The position numbers were made by a program, and so were the translations under genes. This document shows, in pieces, positions 1-5,979 of a DNA stretch of 7,647 nucleotides (positions are counted from its first letter, which is position 1; each line of letters begins with the position of its first letter). Source of the stretch: TMED109 sp015660425. GTDB lineage: Bacteria; Pseudomonadota; Alphaproteobacteria; TMED109. The notes under the pieces were generated by a model. That model worked only from the letters and a program-made list of their open reading frames with translations. It was not told where the DNA came from and searched no databases. The DNA is taken from the NCBI GenBank assembly GCA_029936295.1, contig JAPYTH010000047.1:1-7647 (forward strand). The letters run 5' to 3'.

Positions 1-8
1 GGATACTT

Positions 9-248
9 ATGAAAATTATAGCCTTAAATTTGCCGCGTGATCTTATTGAAAATGACTTAAAAGATATGTTTCATGCTTTTGGAGATGTCAGCAATTGTTC
101 TATAGTAATGGATGATAAAACAGGTAAATCAAAAGGTTTTGGTTTCATTGAAATGCCAGTAGAAAGAGAAGCTGAAAAAGCAATTGATAAATTACATGGG
201 ACAAAAGTACTTAAAGAAAAAATACGTGTTAAACGTGCTAATAAATGA
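9..248 (+). CDS. Minimal single-RRM RNA-binding protein
   Basis: This 79-residue protein is essentially one RNA recognition motif with no extra domain. RNP2 is visible at residues 3-8 (IIALNL) and RNP1 at 42-49 (KGFGFIEM), in the normal beta-alpha-beta order, followed by a basic C-terminal tail (KIRVKRANK). RNP1 keeps F44 and F46, which in this family stack on RNA bases. The aromatic usually found at the second position of RNP2 is Ile4, and the last aromatic of RNP1 is Met49, so one RNA contact may be weaker. Small bacterial RRM proteins of about 80-100 residues are known; they are cytoplasmic and bind single-stranded RNA, with targets mostly undefined. A GGA five bases before the ATG is all that is visible of the ribosome binding site, because the window starts there. 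The stop overlaps the next start in an ATGA, which indicates translational coupling to the DUF188 gene. Confidence 0.93.
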   Translation: MKIIALNLPRDLIENDLKDMFHAFGDVSNCSIVMDDKTGKSKGFGFIEMPVEREAEKAIDKLHGTKVLKEKIRVKRANK

Positions 249-712
249 ATATATGGGTTGATGCAGATGCTTGCCCGAAGTCTATAAAAGATATTTTATT
301 TCGCGTAGCTATAAAAAGACAAGTTAAAATTTATTTTGTTGCTAATAGCTTGCTACAATTACCAGAATCAGATTATATCAATTTTATTCTTGTTGAACAT
401 GGACTAGACATAGCAGACAATAAAATTGTAGAGGATAGTTCTGAAGGAGATTTAGTTATAACTGCTGATATTCCATTAGCAGTTAGAGTAGTTGCTAAAG
501 GTGCATTAGGGTTAGACCCTAGAGGCAGAATATATGATAAAAGTAATATAGGAGCAATTTCAGATATGCGAGATTTTATGAATACTCTTCGTAATGATGG
601 AGTTGTTACTGGAGGACCTAATAGTTTTTCTAATAAAGACAGTGGAAAATTTGCAAATGAATTAGATAAGCTTATTGTTCGTAAAATTATTAATAGGAGA
701 GGCTATGCTTAA
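245..712 (+). CDS. YaiI/YqxD family (DUF188) PIN-like protein
   Basis: The 155-residue product matches the YaiI/YqxD (DUF188/UPF0178) family in length and in its conserved blocks. These are the N-terminal WVDADACP at residues 4-11, GDLVITADIPLA at 68-79, DPRGRIYDKSNI at 91-102, and the C-terminal GGP (123-125) with D132, F136 and L140-D141. Asp6, Asp8, Asp69 and Asp75 are candidate metal ligands of a PIN-like nuclease fold. That fold assignment comes from family knowledge, and the biochemical role of the family is not settled. The start lies in an ATGA overlap with the RRM gene, with no clear Shine-Dalgarno sequence of its own, so translation is probably coupled. The 3' end overlaps the next small gene by eight bases. 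Pairing with an RNA-binding gene fits an RNA-related role, but that is inference. Confidence 0.95.
   Translation: MNIWVDADACPKSIKDILFRVAIKRQVKIYFVANSLLQLPESDYINFILVEHGLDIADNKIVEDSSEGDLVITADIPLAVRVVAKGALGLDPRGRIYDKSNIGAISDMRDFMNTLRNDGVVTGGPNSFSNKDSGKFANELDKLIVRKIINRRGYA
695..702 (+). promoter_or_regulatory. Ribosome binding site that fixes the start of the small membrane protein
   Basis: AGGAGAGG lies inside the end of the DUF188 gene. Its AGGAG core ends five bases before the ATG at 705. The upstream in-frame TTG at 675 has no comparable purine tract, so this site supports the shorter protein. Confidence 0.65.
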
Positions 713-929
713 TTTAATATTTATTAGTTTAGCTTTTATATTTATTTTTTTATTATTATATTTATTCTATAGAATTAATAAAATGCGTAATGAGCTTAAT
801 CTTATTAAAGCTAGACTCGTTAATACAGAAAGTACAAATAAAAAATTACCTAAAAAACAAACTGGTTTTGGCACTGGTAGGGCTAAGGATGAGCATACTA
901 TTAATGATCATGATATATATCATTATTAA
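705..929 (+). CDS. Small single-pass membrane protein, unknown function
   Basis: A 74-residue protein that I do not recognise. Residues 3-22 are almost entirely Ile, Leu, Phe and other hydrophobics, giving one transmembrane helix at the N-terminus. A polar, mostly basic helical stretch follows (about 23-42, possible short coiled coil), then a flexible Lys/Gly segment (46-61) and an acidic, His- and Tyr-containing tail (62-74, ending DHDIYHY). The distribution of positive charge after the helix predicts a cytoplasmic C-terminus. The in-frame TTG at 675 would add ten residues, but the ATG at 705 is preferred because AGGAG sits five bases upstream and the protein then begins directly with the membrane helix. 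It overlaps the DUF188 gene by eight bases and is probably the last gene of a three-gene operon. The tidy start, overlap and helix-plus-tail layout make it a likely real gene. Confidence 0.72.
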   Translation: MLNLIFISLAFIFIFLLLYLFYRINKMRNELNLIKARLVNTESTNKKLPKKQTGFGTGRAKDEHTINDHDIYHY

Positions 930-947
930 TTTTAATAAAATCTTATA

Positions 948-2729
948 CTAATGGTTATTTCTTGGTAAATCCTTTTTAGCATCTTGAAATTTTACTGCGT
1001 CTTCTAAAACAGCCCCTTTGTCAATTTGACCTACATTTTTTCTATAAATTTCTTGCCAAGGTGTTTGGCTATCAGGATATTTAGGTACACCTTGAGTTTT
1101 TCTGCTTTCTATTTCCTCTTTATCTACAAGCATATCTGCAGTGTAATTATTTAAATCAATTTTTATTATATCACCAGTTCTTAACCAAGCTAAACCTCCA
1201 CCTTCGGCGCTTTCAGGAGAAGCATTTAAGATAGATGGGCTTCCTGATGTTCCGGATTGTCTTCCATCTCCTATACAAGGTAATTCACTAATACCTTTTT
1301 TAATTAATTCATCAGAAGGTTGCATGTTAACTACTTCAGCAGATCCAGGCCATCCGACAGGTCCTGCACCGCGAATTACAAGTATTGAATTTTCATCCAT
1401 ATTAAGGTTTTTGTCATTAACTCTATCATGATAATCCTCTGACCCTTCAAAAACTATAGCTTTTCCTTCTAAAATCCCTTCTTTTCCTGGCTTAGATAGA
1501 AATTTAGTTCTAAAACTATCTGAAATTACAGAAGTTTTCATAATAGCTGAATCAAAAAGATTTCCTCTTAAAACTATAAAACCGGCTCTATCCATTAATG
1601 GTTTATTAAAAGGTGTAATTACATCGTGATCTTTAATTTTAATACCTTCTAAATTTTCAGCTAATGTTTTTCCTGTAGCTGTCATTACATTACCATTTAT
1701 TTTTTTATATTTTAAGAGTTCTGCCATTAGAGCTGCAGTTCCTCCTGCTCTATGATAACTTTCACATAAATATTTACCAGCAGGTTGAATATTTGCCATT
1801 AGTGGAATATCGTATCCAATATTTTGCCATGCTTCAGTTTCTAATTCCAATCCAATATGTCTAGCAATTGCAGTTAAGTGCATTTGAGCATTTGTTGAGC
1901 CACCTATAGCAGAATTCACAATTATAGTGTTTTCAAAGGCTTCTCTAGTCATAATTTTTGATGGAGTTAATTCTTCTTTTACCATATCAACTATTCTTAA
2001 GCCTGTTCTATAAGCCATTTGACCTCGTTCCCTATAAGGGGCAGGAATATTAGCATTTCCAGTTAAACTCATACCTAAAGATTCGGCTAAAGAATTCATT
2101 GTTGATGCAGTGCCCATTGTATTACAATGACCATCTGAAGGCGCAGATGATGTAACTATATCTACAAACTCTTTGTAATCAATTCTACCTGCTGCTAATT
2201 CTACGCGACTATCCCATACGGCCATTCCTGATCCAGCTAATTTACCTTTGTGCCAACCATCAAGCATTGGTCCACCATTAAGAACAATGGCAGGAATGTT
2301 TACTGTTGCTGCTGCCATTAAGCAAGCAGGTGTAGTTTTGTCGCATCCAGTAGTTAAAACAACTCCATCTATAGGATAGCCATGTAAAATTTCGACTAAC
2401 CCAAGATAAGCTAGATTTCTGTCTAGTGATGCAGTAGGTCTCTTTAATGTTTCTTGAATTGGATGAACTGGAAATTCAAAAGCTATCCCTCCAGCAGTTC
2501 TAATTCCTTCTCTAATTCTTTCAGCTAATTTAATATGAATTCTATTACAAGGGGATATGTCTGAACCTGTTTGAGCAATACCAATTATAGGTTTATCAGA
2601 GGTTAATTCTTCAGGAGTATAACCATAATTCATTATACGTTCTAAATAAATAGATGTATTCCCTGGGTCTTCAGGATTATCAAACCACTCTCTACTCCTT
2701 AATTTAGAATTTAATTTTTTAGAACTCAT
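948..2729 (-). CDS. xylD: IlvD/Edd-family sugar-acid dehydratase, probable D-xylonate dehydratase
   Basis: A 593-residue dehydratase of the IlvD/Edd family, in the pentonate branch. From memory it follows Caulobacter D-xylonate dehydratase (about 595 residues) nearly throughout, from the RSREWFDNP start region to the LPRNNH C-terminus. Such enzymes convert D-xylonate to 2-keto-3-deoxy-D-xylonate in the cytoplasm. Three cysteines expected to hold the [2Fe-2S] cluster are C61 (SPCNR), C129 (TGCDKT) and C202 (GHCNTMG). K131 matches the carbamylated Mg-binding lysine, E93 and D130 are likely Mg ligands, and S492 in GDGRQSGT matches the catalytic serine. The gene looks intact. The ATG is preceded by GGGAGT six bases upstream. 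It is downstream of a methyltransferase on the same strand but has its own predicted promoter. No other xylose-oxidation gene is nearby, so another sugar acid such as L-arabonate remains possible; family assignment is firm, substrate less so. Confidence 0.93.
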   Translation of the reverse strand: MSSKKLNSKLRSREWFDNPEDPGNTSIYLERIMNYGYTPEELTSDKPIIGIAQTGSDISPCNRIHIKLAERIREGIRTAGGIAFEFPVHPIQETLKRPTASLDRNLAYLGLVEILHGYPIDGVVLTTGCDKTTPACLMAAATVNIPAIVLNGGPMLDGWHKGKLAGSGMAVWDSRVELAAGRIDYKEFVDIVTSSAPSDGHCNTMGTASTMNSLAESLGMSLTGNANIPAPYRERGQMAYRTGLRIVDMVKEELTPSKIMTREAFENTIIVNSAIGGSTNAQMHLTAIARHIGLELETEAWQNIGYDIPLMANIQPAGKYLCESYHRAGGTAALMAELLKYKKINGNVMTATGKTLAENLEGIKIKDHDVITPFNKPLMDRAGFIVLRGNLFDSAIMKTSVISDSFRTKFLSKPGKEGILEGKAIVFEGSEDYHDRVNDKNLNMDENSILVIRGAGPVGWPGSAEVVNMQPSDELIKKGISELPCIGDGRQSGTSGSPSILNASPESAEGGGLAWLRTGDIIKIDLNNYTADMLVDKEEIESRKTQGVPKYPDSQTPWQEIYRKNVGQIDKGAVLEDAVKFQDAKKDLPRNNH

Positions 2730-2767
2730 TGTTTGACTCCCAATTATTACTTTATAAGACTTTAACT

Positions 2768-2796
2768 ATAATATCAGAATAGTTACGAACTGTTAA
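2768..2796 (-). promoter_or_regulatory. Predicted sigma70 promoter of the dehydratase gene
   Basis: Read on the minus strand, a -35 box TTAACA (2796-2791) and a -10 box TATTAT (2773-2768) are separated by exactly 17 bases. Each box differs from consensus at one position, and the -10 is preceded by TGA, an extended -10 feature. A start near 2761 would leave a leader of about 30 bases carrying the GGGAGT ribosome binding site at 2736-2741. In such AT-rich DNA single boxes occur often by chance, but the combination of two good boxes, ideal spacing, TGn and correct distance to the gene is convincing. Confidence 0.6.
2778..2794. promoter_or_regulatory. Inverted repeat overlapping the dehydratase promoter, candidate operator
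   Basis: The plus strand reads AATAGTT-ACG-AACTGTT, with six of seven base pairs matching between the arms across a 3-base centre. It covers most of the spacer and part of the -35 box of the predicted dehydratase promoter, a position where a bound repressor would block RNA polymerase. The half-site geometry (GTT-N3-AAC) resembles operators of FadR-type GntR regulators, which often control sugar-acid genes. That link is inference, and no regulator gene lies in the window. Confidence 0.4.
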
Positions 2797-2803
2797 TTTT
2801 TTA

Positions 2804-3847
2804 TTATTCCATTATTTTTTTAGAAATTAGCAATGTAAATAAACCTCCAATTGTTTTTCTTTCTGGTAATGAAAAACCTGCATTTGTAAGTAAATTATCT
2901 TGCTCTAACTTTGTTGGAACTTCATTGCCCCAGGTCATCTCATTATACTGAGTAAGTACTGCTAATTGAGCGTTATTATCAGTTAAATTTTCTTTATTAG
3001 GCATAGTTTCATCTAAAATAAGTAAAATACCTTTCGGCTTTAAGTATTTATGTATGTTTCTTAAAACTATAGGTCTCATATCTTTAGATATTTCATGAAA
3101 TACTTCAACCATAGTTACTATATCTATAGTATTAATAGTTGGTAAAATGTTACTATTTCCATCATATATCTTAATAGAATCTAATTTATTTTCTTTCTTA
3201 ATTGTATCATTAGCTATTTTTATTCCATTTTTATCAATATCTAATCCATAAAATAAAGCTTTAGGATATATATGAGATGCTTTGATTAATAACTTAGCTG
3301 TACCACAACCAAAATCTAACAATGATCCGTCCTTCAGGAGTATATCGTTTGTTTCTTTAATATTAGGAATAATTTTACTTGTGACTAATGTTTGCAAACC
3401 TTCAGTAATACTTCCTATATCACTTGAAAAATCATGGCTATGTTCTTGAAATGTAAATGTTTTTCCGTTTTTATAATAATGAGAATGGCTTTTCATATCT
3501 GGACCAAAGTGATCAACGCATGATTTTATATAAGGTAATAAATATCTAGGGTCGCCTTTTTTAGTTAAAATAGCATCCATATGAGGAGCTAAAATTATGT
3601 TTCCATTATCCAAAACATCAAGTATATTCCACGATCTACCACTATTACACCATTTTTCAATATAGGGAAGGTGAAGTGATTTTTTATCAGAAAGTAGTTT
3701 TGGGTTAGTTCCATTATCTCCAAAACTTATAATTGTATTAAAAAGATCCAATTCATGACCTGTATAAATAAAATATATAACATGAAACCCTTTAACAGAT
3801 TTCCAAATTGATCCAATTTGATTTTCTAACGATAGATCTTCTTTCAT
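2804..3847 (-). CDS. Class I SAM-dependent methyltransferase with winged-helix-like N-terminal domain
   Basis: A 347-residue methyltransferase, with residues numbered from the ATG at 3847. Residues 1 to about 115 resemble the winged-helix/dimerisation region of O-methyltransferase-like and Rv2258c-like proteins: a hydrophobic helix, the ELDLFNTI segment, a predicted recognition helix around YIEKW, and a two-strand wing. The Rossmann domain begins with motif I (LLDFGCGTA, 176-184). Acidic residues D203 and D205 (YGLDID) should bind the SAM ribose, followed by VEVFHEIS (247-254) and KPKGILLILDE (270-280). These elements predict transfer of a methyl group from SAM in the cytoplasm, but the acceptor cannot be read from sequence. 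The in-frame TTG at 3859 overlaps the Shine-Dalgarno sequence, so the ATG is preferred. It precedes the dehydratase on the same strand with a 74-base gap; no shared function is evident. Confidence 0.9.
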   Translation of the reverse strand: MKEDLSLENQIGSIWKSVKGFHVIYFIYTGHELDLFNTIISFGDNGTNPKLLSDKKSLHLPYIEKWCNSGRSWNILDVLDNGNIILAPHMDAILTKKGDPRYLLPYIKSCVDHFGPDMKSHSHYYKNGKTFTFQEHSHDFSSDIGSITEGLQTLVTSKIIPNIKETNDILLKDGSLLDFGCGTAKLLIKASHIYPKALFYGLDIDKNGIKIANDTIKKENKLDSIKIYDGNSNILPTINTIDIVTMVEVFHEISKDMRPIVLRNIHKYLKPKGILLILDETMPNKENLTDNNAQLAVLTQYNEMTWGNEVPTKLEQDNLLTNAGFSLPERKTIGGLFTLLISKKIME

Positions 3848-3853
3848 TACATT

Positions 3854-3857
3854 CTCC
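3854..3857 (-). promoter_or_regulatory. Ribosome binding site that fixes the methyltransferase start
   Basis: On the minus strand GGAG lies six bases before the ATG at 3847. A start at the in-frame TTG (3859-3857) would place the codon on top of this site and leave no Shine-Dalgarno sequence of its own, so the shorter 347-residue protein is favoured. Confidence 0.65.
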
Positions 3858-3859
3858 AA

Positions 3860-3991
3860 AAATGTTGAATATTAAATTTAATGTATTTTTTATATTATTT
3901 CTATTTATATATACATAAATAATGATAATAATTGATAATTTAAGAACTATTCAATAAATTAAATTAATGATTAAATTTACAGGTTTTTAGT
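3860..3991. promoter_or_regulatory. Divergent intergenic region between methyltransferase and thiolase-like gene
   Basis: The two genes are transcribed away from each other, so promoters for both must lie here or just inside the genes. A plus-strand candidate is TTGATA (3932-3937), 17 bases, TAAATT (3955-3960). A minus-strand candidate is TTGAAT (3954-3949), 18 bases, TATTAT (3930-3925). The two overlap. The whole stretch is extremely AT-rich, so box matches are expected by chance and these exact positions are weak. The thiolase-like gene has AGG at 3981-3983, eight bases before its ATG. No RNA gene or riboswitch-like structure is apparent. Confidence 0.35.
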
Positions 3992-5527
3992 ATGGATGAA
4001 GCAAAAATACCTATAATAGTTGGTTGTGGTCAGGTAACTCAAAAAGAGGAAGATCCCAACATTGCACTTTCTCCTATAGATATTACTGCAAAAGCCTGTT
4101 TTGACGCTGCAAAAGATAGTAAAATTGGAAACAAAATACTTAATATCCTTGATACTATATTAGTTATACGTTCTTTTTCTGATACTAGTTGGCGTTTTGC
4201 CTGCCCATTTGGAAAAAATATTAACCCTCCTAATTCATTAGCAAATAGAATTAATGCTAATAATGTTAAAAAGAATATTTATTCTCATCCTGGGGGTAAT
4301 ATGCCTCAGTGGTCTGTAAATAGGCTATTTGAATTAATAACTAAAGGTGAAATTAAAACAGCACTAATTGCTGGTGGTGAATCTTTATTTACTCAGAAAA
4401 GAGCTCAACGACTAGGAATTAAATTAGATTGGAGCGAAAATTCTGGAGGTAAGTTTGAAGAATGGGGAATAAGTAAAAGAGGTTGGTCAGAAACTGAAGA
4501 TCTACATGGAATGAAAGGGGCCATATATGCTTACCCATTAATTGAAAATGCAATTAGAGGTAACGAAAAAAGAAGTATATTAGAACACAATAAAGTTATG
4601 GGTCATATTTTAACTAAGTTTGCAAAAGTTGCAAAAAAAAATCCTTTAGCGGATAGACAACAAGGATATTCTGCAGAGGAAATATCTAATGTAAACTCTG
4701 TTAATCCATATATAGGTTTTCCATATACTAAATTAATGAATGCAAATGCGTTTGTTGACCAATCATCTGCTATTATTATGACTTCTGTAAAACACGCAAA
4801 AGAACTAGGTATTCCAAAAGATAAATGGGTATATTTACATGGATGTGCAGATGCTTATGATCATTGGTATTTAAGTGATAGAACTAATTTTTATACTTCT
4901 CCTGCGATGAATATCACATGTAAAGAAGCTTTAGAAATGGCTGAATGTAGTATTGAAGATATTAGCTTTTTTGATATTTATAGCTGTTTTCCTTCAGCTA
5001 TTAAAATAGCATGTGATGAGATGGGTATTGATATAAATAGTAGTAAAAATTTAACGGTTACAGGAGGGTTACCTTATTTTGGAGGGCCAGGTAATAATTA
5101 TGTTACTCATTCTATTTCTGAAATAGTAAAAAGAGTTAGAAAGTTTCCTGGAAGTCGAGGACTTGTTACTGCAAATGGTAATTATATAACAAAACAATCT
5201 ATAGGTATATATTCATCAGAAGAGCCAACTAAGCCATTTATACCAAAAGATACAAACATATATCAAAAAGATATTAATAAATTAATTGGCCCTAAGTTTA
5301 TTAATGAGGCTAATGGAAAGTGTACAATAGAAACTTATACCGTTATTAATGACAGACAGGGTCCAGCTTTTTCTATTTTATATGGAAGAATGAAAAATGG
5401 TAGTCGTTTTATTGCAAATACTCCAAAAAGTGAGGATCTTCTATTAGAAATGATGTCTAATGATTTTCTTGGGATTAAAGGAAAAGTTATAAATAAAAGA
5501 GGTTTAAATATGTTCTATCCTAATTAA
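3992..5527 (+). CDS. Thiolase-like protein type 1 (TLP1), catalytic residues absent
   Basis: A 511-residue protein often annotated as acetyl-CoA acetyltransferase. Residues 1 to about 415 follow the thiolase fold: IIVGCGQVT (8-16), ELITKGEIKTALIAGGE (114-130), FVDQSSAIIMTS (254-265), FFDIYSCFPSA (326-336), GGLPYFGGPGNNY (358-370) and GLVTANGNYIT (390-400). Residues from about 420 to the end match the extra beta-barrel-like domain of TLP1 proteins (ETYTV, then PAFSILYGRMKNGSRFIAN). The thiolase nucleophile Cys before the AGGE strand is missing (segment HPGGNMPQ, 99-106), GHP-type His is replaced in GGPGNN, and the C-terminal CxG is ANG. Mycobacterium smegmatis TLP1 likewise lacks these residues and was reported to be a monomer without thiolase activity. 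Thus true thiolase function is unlikely; binding an acyl-CoA-like ligand is plausible. NIPSNAP, SDR and crotonase genes lie downstream. Confidence 0.92.
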   Translation: MDEAKIPIIVGCGQVTQKEEDPNIALSPIDITAKACFDAAKDSKIGNKILNILDTILVIRSFSDTSWRFACPFGKNINPPNSLANRINANNVKKNIYSHPGGNMPQWSVNRLFELITKGEIKTALIAGGESLFTQKRAQRLGIKLDWSENSGGKFEEWGISKRGWSETEDLHGMKGAIYAYPLIENAIRGNEKRSILEHNKVMGHILTKFAKVAKKNPLADRQQGYSAEEISNVNSVNPYIGFPYTKLMNANAFVDQSSAIIMTSVKHAKELGIPKDKWVYLHGCADAYDHWYLSDRTNFYTSPAMNITCKEALEMAECSIEDISFFDIYSCFPSAIKIACDEMGIDINSSKNLTVTGGLPYFGGPGNNYVTHSISEIVKRVRKFPGSRGLVTANGNYITKQSIGIYSSEEPTKPFIPKDTNIYQKDINKLIGPKFINEANGKCTIETYTVINDRQGPAFSILYGRMKNGSRFIANTPKSEDLLLEMMSNDFLGIKGKVINKRGLNMFYPN

Positions 5528-5662
5528 CGTTTAAATTTTATTTTTCTATTATATTTAATCGTTTTATAAATCTTTATTATCTATTCCTAAAATATTTATA
5601 ACATATTACCATATTTTTTAATTATAAAAATTATAGTTTTATTATAATAATAAGGAAAAAAT
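5528..5662. other. AT-rich intergenic spacer between TLP1 and NIPSNAP genes
   Basis: This 135-base gap is nearly all A and T. The only structure I see is an imperfect AT-only stem (5620-5627 with 5631-5638, one G-T pair, 3-base loop) followed by TTTT, too weak to call as a terminator. A perfect TATAAT at 5643-5648 is too close to the NIPSNAP ribosome binding site to act as its promoter. It is unclear whether NIPSNAP is co-transcribed with TLP1. Confidence 0.4.
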
Positions 5663-5977
5663 ATGATTATTGAACACAGAACATATAAAATTAAACCTGG
5701 AAAATTAAATGCATTAATGGACTTATATGAAAAGGAAGGAATGGAAGTACATAAAAAAATACTAGGAAATCAAATTGGCTATTTTTATACAGAAATAGGG
5801 CCATTAAATGAAATAGTTCATTTATATGGCTATGAAAGCCTAGATGATAGAGCAAGAAGAAGAAAAGAATTATCTGAAAACACAACTTGGCAAAAATTTA
5901 TATCCCAAGCAATTAATTTTATTGAATATCAAGAAAGTAAAATTTTATTACCTGCTAAGTTTTCAGCAATTCAATAG
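5663..5977 (+). CDS. NIPSNAP family protein
   Basis: A 104-residue single-domain NIPSNAP protein (ferredoxin-like alpha+beta barrel superfamily). The family signature is clear: IIEHRTYKIKPGKL at 2-15, IGYFYTEIGPLNEIVHLYGY at 38-57, then ESLDDRARRRKEL at 58-70 and TTWQKFI at 74-80. Bacterial members are small cytoplasmic proteins of undefined chemistry, often near acyl-CoA or aromatic degradation genes, and they are thought to act as small-molecule-binding or monooxygenase-like dimers. The length is normal for a bacterial one-domain member. AAGGA lies six bases before the ATG. It follows TLP1 on the same strand with a 135-base gap, and its stop is only two bases from the stop of the convergent SDR gene. 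Hand-counted G+C over 5701-5940 is 27%, similar to the crotonase gene and well below the SDR gene. Confidence 0.93.
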   Translation: MIIEHRTYKIKPGKLNALMDLYEKEGMEVHKKILGNQIGYFYTEIGPLNEIVHLYGYESLDDRARRRKELSENTTWQKFISQAINFIEYQESKILLPAKFSAIQ

Positions 5978-5979
5978 TT

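Noticed and set aside
910..923. Perfect palindrome ATGATATATATCAT at the end of the small membrane gene, and a nearby ATTTT-AAT-AAAAT repeat at 929-941
   Set aside because: Considered as a bidirectional terminator between convergent genes, but the stems are nearly pure A+T, one is inside coding sequence, and neither is followed by a solid T tract.
2779..2803. Inverted repeat followed by a T-rich run on the plus strand, terminator-like
   Set aside because: No plus-strand gene lies upstream to be terminated, and the repeat fits better as an operator within the minus-strand promoter.
3860..3991. Possible small RNA or riboswitch in the longest divergent gap
   Set aside because: No stable G/C-containing stems or known riboswitch core motifs are visible, and the stretch is low-complexity AT sequence.
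5620..5638. Hairpin followed by TTTT after the TLP1 gene
   Set aside because: The stem is AT-only with one G-T pair and lies 90 bases after the stop, so it would be too unstable for a convincing intrinsic terminator.
5643..5648. Perfect TATAAT upstream of the NIPSNAP gene
   Set aside because: Transcription would start inside or just after the ribosome binding site at 5652-5656, and no -35 box is present. Chance matches are common in this AT-rich gap.
5691..5885. Minus-strand open frame of 64 codons inside the NIPSNAP gene
   Set aside because: It lies antisense within a clearly conserved NIPSNAP gene, and its Phe/Leu/His-rich translation looks like a reverse-strand artefact.
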